Of a stretch of 64,000 bases of DNA, positions 26,882-36,555 are shown in pieces; the first letter of the stretch is position 1; each line of letters opens with the position of its first letter. The notes beneath the pieces are model-generated. The model searched no databases and was not told the origin of the DNA. It saw only the letters and a program-made list of their open reading frames with translations. The translations under genes and the position numbers were made by a program. Source of the DNA: Bacteroidota bacterium (GTDB lineage: Bacteria > Bacteroidota > Bacteroidia > Bacteroidales > SZUA-534); contig QKGS01000069.1 of the NCBI GenBank assembly GCA_003250355.1, positions 85,411 to 149,410 of the forward strand, read 5' to 3'.

Positions 26882-28975
26882 ATGAAAAAGATACTTTCTA
26901 TTACTGCATTTTTTGCATTTACAGCCGTTACTCTATTTTCTCAGCCCGATAGTGTAATGATATTCGACTTTGAAAACAACACCGATTTTTATAACGAAAG
27001 TATCAAACAGTACGATGCAACATCGGAAATAACCAATATTGATGGCAATAAACTTTTAAAAGTATACAGTGGTTTTACAATACGCGAACCCGGAGTTAAG
27101 CTATTACGCAACAATACTACAAATTGGAATCTTACAGGCTACTATATGGTAAAAGCCGATGTTTCAAATCTTAGCGATAAAGAAATACAAGTTGAACTTT
27201 TTGTCGGCAACGACCCCGACGGTTTGGTACGCTGGTTTTGTTCCGATTATATCGACCTGAAACCCGGACAATCGGGAACCATTACAGTACCCTTAGCATG
27301 GACACCATGGATATTTAAGCCTCAGCTTACTGTTGAAGGTGTACGCGGTGTACACGGCAAACTTAAATGTAATGACCTCGGAACAATAGATGAATTTACT
27401 TTCTGTACCCGTTACGAAACTACACCTAGTGTTTTTACTGTCGATAACATACGAGCCATTGGTAAATTAGAATACAAAGATACAACCGGTTTTTTCCCGT
27501 TTATAGATATGTACGGACAATACAAGCATGAAGACTGGAAAGGTAAAGTTAAAACCACTAACGATATAATAAAACAAAAGCAAGATGAACTAGCCGATAT
27601 TGACAAAAATAAATCACCCGAAAGCCTTGGTTTGTATGGAGGCTGGGCAGGAGGTCCGAAATTGGAAGCAACCGGATATTTCAGAACCGAAAAATATAAC
27701 AACAAATGGTGGATGGTTGACCCTGAGGGTTATTTGTTTTGGACAGCAGGGCTAAATTGTGTATCGTCATGGTCGGTGGCTACCGGTGTTGAATATCGTG
27801 AAAAATACTTTGAGAGCGTGCCATATAACGACCCCGATTATAAAGATTTTTTCTCAAAATCGACCTGGGCAAGTATGGGTTTTTATAATGGTAAAGCCCC
27901 TTATAAAGCATATAATTTTCATCAGGCTAATCTTTACAGAAAATATGGTAAAGAGTGGGTAGAAGAATATCGTAAACAGGCTCATATACGTTTAAGAAGC
28001 TGGGGGTTAAATACTATTGGATTTATGTCAGATTTTCAAATGGCTCTACAACACAAAACACCATATGTTGGTTCTATTTGGATTCATAATACCCCAAAAA
28101 TAGAAGCCTCGGAAGGTTACTGGGGAAAATTTCACGACGTGTTCGACCCTGAATTTCGCAGTAATGTACGTAAATCGATGGAACGACAAAAAACCGGAGC
28201 CGGCGACCCATGGTGTATAGGTTTCTTTGTCGATAACGAATTGTCGTGGGGTTTAATAGGTTCACTTTCTGTTGCAACACTTAAAAGCCCGGCAACCCAA
28301 CCTGCTAAAAAGGAATTTATTAACGACCTTGAAGCCAAGTATAAAGCCATCGACAAGCTAAATGCACAATGGGGAACCAACCATGAATCGTGGATTACAC
28401 TGCTTAATAATACAACTGCACCTGATGAAGAACGTGCAAAAGATGACCTATACGCATTTTATGAAAAAACAGCAATGACATATTTTCAGATACTTCACGA
28501 TGAGCTGGAACGAATAGCTCCAAATCAGAATTATCTGGGTTGTCGTTTTGCTTGGGCCAACAACTATCTTACACTTTCCGCTGCGGCTAAATACTGCGAT
28601 ATAGTTAGTTTTAACAAATACGAGTTTGGTGTAGAGAAAGTAAAACTACCTGAAGGGGTTGATGCTCCTATTATGATTGGAGAATTTCATTTTGGCTCAA
28701 CCGATAGAGGAATGGCTCACCCCGGAGTAAAAATAGTTGCAACACAAGAAGAGCGCGGCATAGCATATGAAAAATACATAAAAGGGGCTTTACGTAACGA
28801 ACAAATAGTAGGCGCTCACTGGTTTCAATACCTCGACCAACCTTATACCGGTCGCGGCGATGGAGAAAACTACAATGTTGGTTTAGTTGATGTTACAGAC
28901 AAACCACATCAGGAACTGATTGATAAAATACGTGAAACCTGCTACAATATGTATGAATACCGTTTAGGGAATTAA
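26882..28975 (+). CDS. GH50-family beta-agarase-like glycoside hydrolase
   Basis: 697 aa with a signal peptide ending in LFSQ. Residues about 20-200 form a beta-sandwich carbohydrate-binding-like region ('SVMIFDFENNTDFYN'). From about 255 comes a TIM barrel with the GH50 hallmarks 'WWMVDPEGYLFWTAGLNCV', FFVDNELSWG (Glu453, expected acid/base) and MIGEFHFGS (Glu601, expected nucleophile). GH50 enzymes are mostly exo-beta-agarases releasing neoagarobiose. No T9SS C-terminal domain is visible, so it is probably periplasmic, which suits processing of imported agaro-oligosaccharides. It lies 64 nt after the STN locus and could be read through from it. Confidence 0.82.
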   Translation: MKKILSITAFFAFTAVTLFSQPDSVMIFDFENNTDFYNESIKQYDATSEITNIDGNKLLKVYSGFTIREPGVKLLRNNTTNWNLTGYYMVKADVSNLSDKEIQVELFVGNDPDGLVRWFCSDYIDLKPGQSGTITVPLAWTPWIFKPQLTVEGVRGVHGKLKCNDLGTIDEFTFCTRYETTPSVFTVDNIRAIGKLEYKDTTGFFPFIDMYGQYKHEDWKGKVKTTNDIIKQKQDELADIDKNKSPESLGLYGGWAGGPKLEATGYFRTEKYNNKWWMVDPEGYLFWTAGLNCVSSWSVATGVEYREKYFESVPYNDPDYKDFFSKSTWASMGFYNGKAPYKAYNFHQANLYRKYGKEWVEEYRKQAHIRLRSWGLNTIGFMSDFQMALQHKTPYVGSIWIHNTPKIEASEGYWGKFHDVFDPEFRSNVRKSMERQKTGAGDPWCIGFFVDNELSWGLIGSLSVATLKSPATQPAKKEFINDLEAKYKAIDKLNAQWGTNHESWITLLNNTTAPDEERAKDDLYAFYEKTAMTYFQILHDELERIAPNQNYLGCRFAWANNYLTLSAAAKYCDIVSFNKYEFGVEKVKLPEGVDAPIMIGEFHFGSTDRGMAHPGVKIVATQEERGIAYEKYIKGALRNEQIVGAHWFQYLDQPYTGRGDGENYNVGLVDVTDKPHQELIDKIRETCYNMYEYRLGN

Positions 28976-29040
28976 GCAATTGTAGGTTTTTAATAAAGGG
29001 GTGCAATAAAAATTATATACTCGTATTTTGCATTACTGCA

Positions 29041-29071
29041 TAAAAAAAGACTGCCTTTTTAGACAGCCTCT
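29041..29071 (-). terminator. orphan hairpin with minus-strand U-tract
   Basis: Read on the minus strand, AGGCTG and CAGTCT pair (one G-U) around a 10-nt loop and are followed by seven T. No minus-strand gene lies upstream; flanking genes are both on the plus strand. It lies in the 257-nt gap before cobB, which otherwise holds only AT-rich sequence and a small CCATT/AATGG hairpin. Weak stem, low confidence. Confidence 0.3.
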
Positions 29072-29232
29072 CAATAATTAAACCATTCCAAAATGGACTT
29101 ACGTTTTAAGGATTCACTTTATGATATTAACTAAACGCTTACATATAAATAGACCATTAATAATGAAGTTACCCTACTAAATAAATTATTTATAACTAAA
29201 ACATATATATTTATACTTTCAATAAATATAAT

Positions 29233-29922
29233 ATGAGTAAACGAAAATTAGTAGTACTAACAGGAGCCGGAATGAGTGCAGAGAGTGGCATATCTACTTT
29301 TCGCGATTCGGGCGGGCTTTGGGAACAATACAAAATAGAGGAAGTTGCAACTCCCGAAGGGTTTGCAGCAAACCCTGAACTTGTACTTGAATTTTACAAT
29401 AAGCGAAGAGAACAGCTTGACTCAGTAGAACCAAACCTTGGACATAAAGGGTTAGCTGAATTGGAAAATAATTTCGATGTTCACATAATTACCCAGAATA
29501 TCGATAATCTTCATGAAAGAGCCGGTAGTACAAATATACTCCATTTGCATGGTGAATTAACCAAAGTTCGAAGTACAAAGCATCCTGAACTTGTTTACGA
29601 AATAGGGACAAAACCAATAAAAATAGGCGATAAATGCGAAAAAGGTGCTCAGCTCCGACCACATATTGTATGGTTTGGAGAGCAGGTACCTGCTATGGAA
29701 CAAGCTGCAGAAATAGTGTCGCAAGCCGATATATTTGTTGTAATAGGCAGTTCGCTAAATGTATATCCGGCAGCAAGCCTTGTTGCATATGCTCCGCAAA
29801 CTTCGCCCAAATATATTATTGACCCAAAAGATGTTGATATACCTTTCGGCTTATCGTTCTATGCTATTCAAAAAACTGCCGAAGAAGGTGTTAGCAAACT
29901 GATACAACTACTAAAAAAATAA
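29233..29922 (+). CDS. cobB: NAD-dependent protein deacylase (SIR2 family, class III)
   Basis: 229-aa sirtuin. NAD-binding motifs GAGMSAESGI and STFRDSGGLW, the catalytic His in ILHLHGEL and QNIDNLHE are intact. FYNKR supplies the Tyr-x-x-Arg pair that lets class III sirtuins accept succinyl or malonyl lysine. The zinc region is odd: between the catalytic His and the VWFGE motif only one Cys remains, so the usual four-Cys zinc site is absent. The stop overlaps the start of the next gene (TAATG). Confidence 0.92.
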   Translation: MSKRKLVVLTGAGMSAESGISTFRDSGGLWEQYKIEEVATPEGFAANPELVLEFYNKRREQLDSVEPNLGHKGLAELENNFDVHIITQNIDNLHERAGSTNILHLHGELTKVRSTKHPELVYEIGTKPIKIGDKCEKGAQLRPHIVWFGEQVPAMEQAAEIVSQADIFVVIGSSLNVYPAASLVAYAPQTSPKYIIDPKDVDIPFGLSFYAIQKTAEEGVSKLIQLLKK

Positions 29923-30530
29923 TGAAAATACAGAAATTATTTACACTTTTTGCACTGTTCCTATTTTCAATATCGGTTTACACACAAGGTTTCGATGGCG
30001 GATTATTAATAGGTATAGCACCTACTCAAATAGATGGTGACAATTATTGGGGGTTCAATAAAGTAGGTATAGTTGGCGGAGCATTTGTAACACGTGAATT
30101 TAAACAAGGTATAGGCGGAAAAGCTGCATTACGATATATTGAAAAAGGGAGTCAAAAAGGCGATAACGATGAACCTTTACCCTACTACAAAGCACGCCTA
30201 CATTATGTAGAAATGCCTGTAACAGCAACATATAATTACAAAAAGAAACTGGAACTTGAAGCCGGTATTTCACTCGGATACCTTATAAAAGCTAAAGAAG
30301 CTTATATTAGCAACTATATGAACGAGCCTGTATATGTTTACGAACCATTTGAAATTGGCGCATTAGCCGGTGTAAGCTATCATTTTCACAAATTATTTGC
30401 TGTAAATGCCCAGTTTATGTATTCACTACTGCCTGTAAAAAAATACAACACTAAAAACCAAACTGCCTTTAGCGGGCAATACAACCAGGTTGTAATACTT
30501 ACCCTGATTTATAAAATGTCGCCAAAATAA
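29922..30530 (+). CDS. outer membrane beta-barrel protein
   Basis: 202 aa with a signal peptide ending in SVYTQ, then an 8-strand-type beta-barrel pattern ('GFDGGLLIGIAPTQIDGD', 'GGAFVTREF', 'YVEMPVTATYNYKKKLELEAGISLGYLI'). It ends in a typical strand (QVVILTLIYKM). It resembles the PorT-like/OMP_b-brl_2 porin family of Bacteroidota. Its ATG overlaps the cobB stop by one base, indicating translational coupling, although no functional link to a sirtuin is evident. Confidence 0.72.
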   Translation: MKIQKLFTLFALFLFSISVYTQGFDGGLLIGIAPTQIDGDNYWGFNKVGIVGGAFVTREFKQGIGGKAALRYIEKGSQKGDNDEPLPYYKARLHYVEMPVTATYNYKKKLELEAGISLGYLIKAKEAYISNYMNEPVYVYEPFEIGALAGVSYHFHKLFAVNAQFMYSLLPVKKYNTKNQTAFSGQYNQVVILTLIYKMSPK

Positions 30531-30664
30531 ACGTCAATAGTTTAAAAAACTGATATAAATAATTATATACAGAGCCTTTATTTACAAATAAATTAATACT
30601 TATGTTTGTATTAACAATTAAATTATAAGCTTATTAAAAAACATTAAATTGATAATTTCTTTTT

Positions 30665-31531
30665 ATGAAAACTACTAAAAACTATCCATTAATAGAAGGT
30701 TGGATTTCAGTAATAATCAATACTCTGTTATTTGTATTAAAATACTGGGCAGGAATAGTTACCGGCTCAATAGCTTTAATAGCCGATGCCTGGCATACAC
30801 TAACCGACTCATTCAGTTCCATAATAGTAATAGTAAGTGCAAAAATAAGCAACAAACCTGCCGATCATAAGCGCCCATTCGGTTATGGACGCACCGACCT
30901 TATAAGCTCAATAATAATAGGTGTTCTATTGGCATTTATAGGAATAGAATTTATATCAAAAAGTATAAATCAGCTAAAAGGGGGCGAAAAAGTAATATTT
31001 GGAACCATAGCGTGGGTAGTAACTATTATTTCCATTATAGTAAAAGAGTTGCTTGCCCAGTACGCATTTTGGGCAGGCAGAAAAACTGACTCTCAAATAC
31101 TTAAAGCCGATGGCTGGCATCATCGCACCGATTCTTTATCGTCGGTAATAGTTTTAATAGGGATTATATTCGGCAAATATTTTTGGTGGATTGATGGAGT
31201 ACTTGGTATAATTGTAGCAATAATGATATTTTATGCAGCATATGAGATACTACAAAGCAGCATATTACGCCTTATGGGCGAAACACCCGATAACGAAACT
31301 ATTGAAAAAATTGAAAAAATAGTACTCAATATTGATTCAAATCTGGGACCTCATCATTATCATATTCACAAATACGGTGGACATATAGAACTTACATTTC
31401 ATGTATTTATGCCAATGAACTGGAGCCTTATAAATGCACACGAAATAACCGTAAAAATAGAAGATACTATTAAGGAACAGCTTAACATAGAGGCAACTAT
31501 ACATATGGAACCCGATTGTATTGATGCTTAA
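30665..31531 (+). CDS. cation diffusion facilitator family transporter
   Basis: 288-aa inner-membrane cation/proton antiporter for divalent metals such as Zn, Fe or Mn. Six transmembrane helices are visible in the first 210 residues. The metal-binding pairs on helices 2 and 5 read ADAWHTLTD and ADGWHHRTD, the His/Asp set typical of zinc-type CDFs. The C-terminal cytoplasmic domain has 'HHYHIHKYGGHIELTFHVFM' and ends with 'IHMEPD'. It stands alone, with 134 nt of AT-rich DNA before it. Confidence 0.9.
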   Translation: MKTTKNYPLIEGWISVIINTLLFVLKYWAGIVTGSIALIADAWHTLTDSFSSIIVIVSAKISNKPADHKRPFGYGRTDLISSIIIGVLLAFIGIEFISKSINQLKGGEKVIFGTIAWVVTIISIIVKELLAQYAFWAGRKTDSQILKADGWHHRTDSLSSVIVLIGIIFGKYFWWIDGVLGIIVAIMIFYAAYEILQSSILRLMGETPDNETIEKIEKIVLNIDSNLGPHHYHIHKYGGHIELTFHVFMPMNWSLINAHEITVKIEDTIKEQLNIEATIHMEPDCIDA

Positions 31532-31592
31532 GAATCTAATTTACTGTACACATAAGAAATATACAATATTTAACTATAAAGAGTTTTATTAG

Positions 31593-31600
31593 TATATTTG
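31593..31600 (+). promoter_or_regulatory. candidate -7 element of the DUF5686 gene
   Basis: TATATTTG matches TAnnTTTG and would start transcription near 31607, about 25 nt before the preferred start at 31632. No -33 box was found. Confidence 0.35.
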
Positions 31601-31631
31601 ATAACAAAAGCTACAATTAATGCCCTGCACA

Positions 31632-34256
31632 ATGATACCAAAAGGGAAATATTTATTGTTCATATTGTGTACTCTTTCACTTATACCATCTACCGGTTTT
31701 TCACAAAAAATATCGGGAGTAATAAAAGATGCAGAGGGCAATGCTATAAAATATGCTACCCTTTATATTGAGGAATTACAAACAGGAACATCGGCTAATC
31801 AACACGGCGAGTACGCTATATATACAGGCAAAGGGGCATTTAACCTAAGTGTGCGGGCTTTAGGTTTTACTCCCTCTTACGAGAAAATAACGGTGAAAAC
31901 TACTGATGTGCAGAAAGATATAACCCTTTACCAACAATCGTACATATTGGCAGGTGTTACCATTCGAGCCGACAATGAAGACCCCGCATATTCAATAATG
32001 CGAAATGCAATAGCCCGTGCACCTGCTTTTATTAATCAGGCAGAGTCGTACAGCTCAGAACTGTATATGAAAGGTGCAATTAAGGTTAAAAAAATACCAA
32101 AAATAATAGCCAAAAAACTTGAAGTAAACGGCGAGCGTCCACAGGAAGGGCAAATATACATTAACGAATCGGTTAGTCGAATAACTTTTAACGCTCCCGA
32201 TAAATACCGGCAGGAGGTAATATCGGTAAATAATACATTTCCGTTTGAAAATAACGATGCCCCGGTTTTGCAAATGTCATCAGGTAGCATATACAAGTCA
32301 ATGGACGATTTTTATATATCGCCGTTTGCACCAAATGCATTTGCACATTATAATTTTGAGCACGTTGGTCTTTTGCAAGATGGCGAATACTACATTAACA
32401 AAATAAAGGTAACTCCAAAGCGCAAAAGCAAATTGCTTATGGAAGGGTATTTGTACATAGTTGATGAATTGTGGTGCGTTTATAGTTATGATATAGTTCT
32501 AAAACCTATGTTTACATCGGTAAGGCTTAAACAATTTTATGCTCCGGTAAAAGGTAACAATTTCCTTCCGGTAAATATTTTTGCAGAAGCCGACTTTAGT
32601 GCCATGGGTGTTGAAGCTTCGGGTACTTATACCAGTACTATTAAGTATTTTAATGTAAAAATAAACCCTCAATTCTCAATGAACAGTATATCGAAACAGG
32701 TATATAACCCTGTTGTTGATACTACTGCAAAAAATGAAAAGCCACAGAACGAAAAAATAGAAAAAATAGACCTAAAACTTGAAGAGCTATTGTCGAACAA
32801 TAACCCTACTACCCGTGATATGTTCGAAATGGAGAAGCTTATGACAAAAAAGGCTGAACTGTTAGAGGTAGAAGAACGCGACAATAAACTTGAAGTAGGC
32901 CCTTATTATGAACAAATAGTAAATAAAGACGCATACAAACATGACTCAACATATTGGGACTCAATACGACCAATACCTGTAAGCGACGAAGAACAATACA
33001 CCTACAGGAAGCATGAAGAAAAACAAATTCAGGAAGAGTCTAAATCGGTGGTTTTAAAAAGTTTGGAAATAGCTGCAATAGGTAACAATGAATGGGAACG
33101 AAGCCGTAAACACTATTTATTCTATCCCGGATTGTTTGCGTTACGTAACATAGGCTTTAATCCTGTTGACGGATGGCAACTTAAACAACACCTGAAATAC
33201 AGGTGGAATATTGACTCTCTATCGCATATGATAGAAATAACAGGCCATGCTGGATATGCTTTTAGCCGCGAATCGTTTTTTGGTCATGCCCACGCTGTAA
33301 TAGAACATATTCCAAGTAAAAATGGAGTTATTATATTAGCCGGTGGATATGGCAGTCGAAACTTTAATACCGGCGGCGATATGGGTACCCCTGAAGATAT
33401 TAATATGTTCTATAACCTATTTATAAAGGAAAGTTATGTGAAGTATTTTCACGATACACATTTCGGAATATTCCATAACATCGAACTTATAAATGGGCTT
33501 TCAATGTTTACAGGCTTAGGCTACAATAAAATTGACAGTTTGCATAACAATACTAACTTTTCGTTCCTATATCCCGACGACCAATACTTGCCAAACATAC
33601 CGGACAATAGCGAACTGACTGTTGAAAATATTAGTCCCCGTGAGCAAGTATCATATAGAATTGGTTTGGCATACACCCCCAAAATGACATATAGAATTAT
33701 AAAAGGCAAAAAATATCCCGAAAGAGCTAAATATCCTATTATAGCTGCAGGCTACACCGGTAATATACTATTGCCGGGCAATGCTACCGGATTTGGAAAA
33801 GTTAACTTTTCAGTATCACAGTATTTCGATTTTTACAAAATATCATCGTTAAAATATAAATTAGAAACAGGCACTTTTGTACACAACAATAATGTACATT
33901 TTTCAAACTTTAAACACTTCAGAACATATAGTGAAATATTTACTACCCGTTGGTTCAATTACGAGGGTTACTATTTGCTCAACAGCTATGAATACAGTAC
34001 TATGGGTAAATATTTTGAAGGACATATTCATTACAAAAACAAATATTTGCTATTAAAGCGGCTTCCCATAATTAGTAATACTTTGTGGGATGAGAACATA
34101 TACGCCAGCTGGCTTACAGTAGAAGGTAAGAGACCATATTTCGAAGTGGGTTATTCTATGAGCGATATTATGTTTATGGGCGAAATAGGGCTATTTGTTG
34201 GTTTTAAACAACACTATTTTCATGGTGTTGGTTTAAAGGCTTCGTTTGTATTTTAG
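31632..34256 (+). CDS. DUF5686 family outer membrane protein with carboxypeptidase-like domain
   Basis: About 874 aa. The ORF opens at 31620, but the second Met (MIPKGKYLLF) gives a cleaner signal peptide ending in TGFS. An N-terminal CarboxypepD_reg-like sandwich (KISGVIKDAEGNAIKYATLYI) is followed by 'AIARAPAFINQAESYSSELYMKG' and 'LYIVDELWCVYSYDI', the DUF5686 signature. A central Lys/Glu-rich segment precedes a C-terminal outer-membrane barrel ending in GLKASFVF. DUF5686 proteins are widespread Bacteroidota outer-membrane proteins of unknown role. Convergent with the downstream GH16 gene across a shared terminator. Confidence 0.82.
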   Translation: MIPKGKYLLFILCTLSLIPSTGFSQKISGVIKDAEGNAIKYATLYIEELQTGTSANQHGEYAIYTGKGAFNLSVRALGFTPSYEKITVKTTDVQKDITLYQQSYILAGVTIRADNEDPAYSIMRNAIARAPAFINQAESYSSELYMKGAIKVKKIPKIIAKKLEVNGERPQEGQIYINESVSRITFNAPDKYRQEVISVNNTFPFENNDAPVLQMSSGSIYKSMDDFYISPFAPNAFAHYNFEHVGLLQDGEYYINKIKVTPKRKSKLLMEGYLYIVDELWCVYSYDIVLKPMFTSVRLKQFYAPVKGNNFLPVNIFAEADFSAMGVEASGTYTSTIKYFNVKINPQFSMNSISKQVYNPVVDTTAKNEKPQNEKIEKIDLKLEELLSNNNPTTRDMFEMEKLMTKKAELLEVEERDNKLEVGPYYEQIVNKDAYKHDSTYWDSIRPIPVSDEEQYTYRKHEEKQIQEESKSVVLKSLEIAAIGNNEWERSRKHYLFYPGLFALRNIGFNPVDGWQLKQHLKYRWNIDSLSHMIEITGHAGYAFSRESFFGHAHAVIEHIPSKNGVIILAGGYGSRNFNTGGDMGTPEDINMFYNLFIKESYVKYFHDTHFGIFHNIELINGLSMFTGLGYNKIDSLHNNTNFSFLYPDDQYLPNIPDNSELTVENISPREQVSYRIGLAYTPKMTYRIIKGKKYPERAKYPIIAAGYTGNILLPGNATGFGKVNFSVSQYFDFYKISSLKYKLETGTFVHNNNVHFSNFKHFRTYSEIFTTRWFNYEGYYLLNSYEYSTMGKYFEGHIHYKNKYLLLKRLPIISNTLWDENIYASWLTVEGKRPYFEVGYSMSDIMFMGEIGLFVGFKQHYFHGVGLKASFVF

Positions 34257-34271
34257 TATTAGGGTTTAAAT

Positions 34272-34310
34272 AATCGGGAAGAGATTGTAAATTAAAACTC
34301 TTCCCGATTT
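34272..34310. terminator. bidirectional terminator, DUF5686 gene / GH16 enzyme
   Basis: A perfect 12-bp inverted repeat, AATCGGGAAGAG / CTCTTCCCGATT, with a 14-nt loop lies between convergent genes. The T-run on the plus side is short (TTT). Confidence 0.75.
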
Positions 34311-34343
34311 TAGCCAACCTTTATTATCAATTAATTGAAAGTA

Positions 34344-36215
34344 CTATTCTAAATATAGTTTTTGCACTTTATTATCAATTTTAATAAAATATAATCCCTT
34401 TTGTAAATTTGAAACATCCAGGGTGTAACTGTCTGAATTTTCAATAATTACATCTATCATTGTTACACCATTTGTATTGTAAATAGTAACAGGAGTTATT
34501 TCATTTATTTGTTCAAGCTGAATATTTACAACATCGGTTGCCGGATTAGGGAAAATTGCAAATATTGGTTCATCAGCATTGGTATCTTCTGTCGATATTT
34601 GTCCGCTTTTCATTGAACTAACACGTGTCATTACAATTTTATCAAGATTCCATGTCCAGTTGGTACCACCGGCCGATATTCTTATGGTATGATTACCCTT
34701 TGTGAAGTTTGCTGTATTGCTGGCTTTAAGAGTTTTATAAGTATCCCAGGCTCCATTGTTAGGTACTGTTGTAGTATTCCAAACATTGGTTCCCATACCA
34801 AATTTGATGGTTGAACCTGTATTAGGCGACGATATGTAGTAAACAATTTCATAAGCACCGTCTTCAGGTATGGTTATATTAAAATCCATCCAGTCGTCTT
34901 TATTAATGTAATTTGCTGTCCAGCTTGTTTTGTTGGCACCGTAAGGAACTTTACCATCGTTGAAAGTACCACCTGTTTTTGCAAAGCTTTCGGCCTGAAT
35001 AGTAATAGAGCTACCTGTAGTAGTTCCTCCTGTACTGCCACTGCTACTTGCAACAGGCTTATATACACGCACCCAATCAACTTTCATTTGATTTTTGGCA
35101 GTATTGTTCAAGTCGGCACTTGAAGGAGTTTTGTCCAATAACCAGCCTTGCGATTCCATATTAATTATTATTTGTAGCTCTTTAGTAAATCCTTTGGCTT
35201 CGTTAGTTACTCCATTGCCATCGGTATCAGTATTGTCGCCACCCTGGAACCATCCCGGATCTATAACATTGTAACCTTTCGATGCATTACTTGCAGCCTG
35301 CAGTTTCGAGAAACTATATGAACTGGAAGTCGAGTGTACTGTTACAGCAGAATATCCGTCACTACCATTTGTAGGCATATAGTACCCGTTTCCATCTTTA
35401 GTTACAGAGTTATAATATGTATACTGCCATGTACCATTCATATTAGTAGCCATAGCATTATAATACATTACACGTACCAATGCCCCATCAATATAATATT
35501 CAAAGTGTTTAGGACTTATCCAGTATACACCCATTCTCATATATCGGCGATTCCCACCGTTCCAACAGTAAGCCCCCCAACCTCCTGCAGAAGTTATTTT
35601 TGAGATAGGATACCAACTATTTTTGTCGCGTGGTTGATAATCGGTAAACGGACTCCGAACAAATGAGTGATGACTTATGTGAGTGAAGTTTTTAAAATAA
35701 TCGACACCGCCATAGTTTTCAATTATGTCTATCTCTTCAGTATCGTCGGGGCTTAATAGCCAAAAACAAGATGCTAATGAAATGTTAGCAACACTAAGCG
35801 ATGCTTCAACATATACCGGGTATTTAACTTTATTGTTCGATGTTACACAACCCGATTGTACGCCATATGAGCCACCTTTAGTTTTATTCGAGGTATAACC
35901 TACCTTTACTACAAGGTTATCACCATCAACGGAAACGTTTGCAGTATTCCAGTAAGTGTACCCCGGACCATCCCATGCATTGTGGTAGAAATTACTCCAT
36001 TTATTACTTCCAAAGTTTTTTCTTGCAGCATAGCCGCCTGAACCAAATGTTGCATTATAGCTGAAGTCATCGGACATATTGCTTTGAAGCTGCCATGTTT
36101 TCCCCGAGCCTGCATTGGCCGGCACCGGTATCGACGACCATTCTTGTGCATAAGCACTTGAAAATAACAGTATTAGACTAACCAATGCTGTTTGAAACAA
36201 AAATGTTCTTTTCAT
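34344..36215 (-). CDS. secreted GH16 beta-agarase-like enzyme with CBM6 and T9SS CTD
   Basis: 623 aa. Signal peptide to about residue 23; GH16 jelly-roll (about 25-390) opening with SSIPVPANAGSGKTWQLQ, the start typical of GH16 agarases; catalytic motif ExDxxE at Glu161-Asp163-Glu166 (EEIDIIE). A Ser/Gly/Thr linker leads to a CBM6-like galactan-binding domain (about 408-540). The end is a type-A T9SS sorting domain (FAIFPNPATDVVNIQ...GLYFIKIDNKVQKLYLE). It is therefore expected to be exported by the T9SS encoded in this window. Very similar to the catalytic part of the 1169-aa enzyme at 42.8 kb. Porphyranase or carrageenase specificity cannot be fully excluded. Confidence 0.87.
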   Translation of the reverse strand: MKRTFLFQTALVSLILLFSSAYAQEWSSIPVPANAGSGKTWQLQSNMSDDFSYNATFGSGGYAARKNFGSNKWSNFYHNAWDGPGYTYWNTANVSVDGDNLVVKVGYTSNKTKGGSYGVQSGCVTSNNKVKYPVYVEASLSVANISLASCFWLLSPDDTEEIDIIENYGGVDYFKNFTHISHHSFVRSPFTDYQPRDKNSWYPISKITSAGGWGAYCWNGGNRRYMRMGVYWISPKHFEYYIDGALVRVMYYNAMATNMNGTWQYTYYNSVTKDGNGYYMPTNGSDGYSAVTVHSTSSSYSFSKLQAASNASKGYNVIDPGWFQGGDNTDTDGNGVTNEAKGFTKELQIIINMESQGWLLDKTPSSADLNNTAKNQMKVDWVRVYKPVASSSGSTGGTTTGSSITIQAESFAKTGGTFNDGKVPYGANKTSWTANYINKDDWMDFNITIPEDGAYEIVYYISSPNTGSTIKFGMGTNVWNTTTVPNNGAWDTYKTLKASNTANFTKGNHTIRISAGGTNWTWNLDKIVMTRVSSMKSGQISTEDTNADEPIFAIFPNPATDVVNIQLEQINEITPVTIYNTNGVTMIDVIIENSDSYTLDVSNLQKGLYFIKIDNKVQKLYLE

Positions 36216-36555
36216 AACTGAAAATTTTTTAGTTAAAAGTTTAATAGTTTTTCGTTACTCAAAGTATTAATTTTTGCTTTTCAGTTTACCAATTTGTGAA
36301 ATGCTATTGCTCAAATAGTTAAGAAATTTTATAGTGTCATGTTTTTTCGCAATAGTTTTGTAACAAAATTGTAATATTGGAGAGCTTATTAATAGATGTT
36401 AGAAAATAATAGAATAACTACGATTTACGAATATTGAATGTCATACTGCTTTTTTTCTTGTGTGATGATATTGTCCTGATGCTTTAGGGTTAGTAATCAG
36501 CTATTTTAAGCTTGAAATGTTTAGGGCAGCAAGATAAAAAGGTATATAATAGCTA
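36216..36555. other. intergenic gap without a gene
   Basis: 340 nt of AT-rich DNA between the GH16 start and the MOSC-MogA stop, both on the minus strand. It holds no ORF or RNA-like structure. A short TTTTG-taa-CAAAA palindrome lies near 36358. It should contain the GH16 promoter, but I see no clean TAnnTTTG match. Confidence 0.5.
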
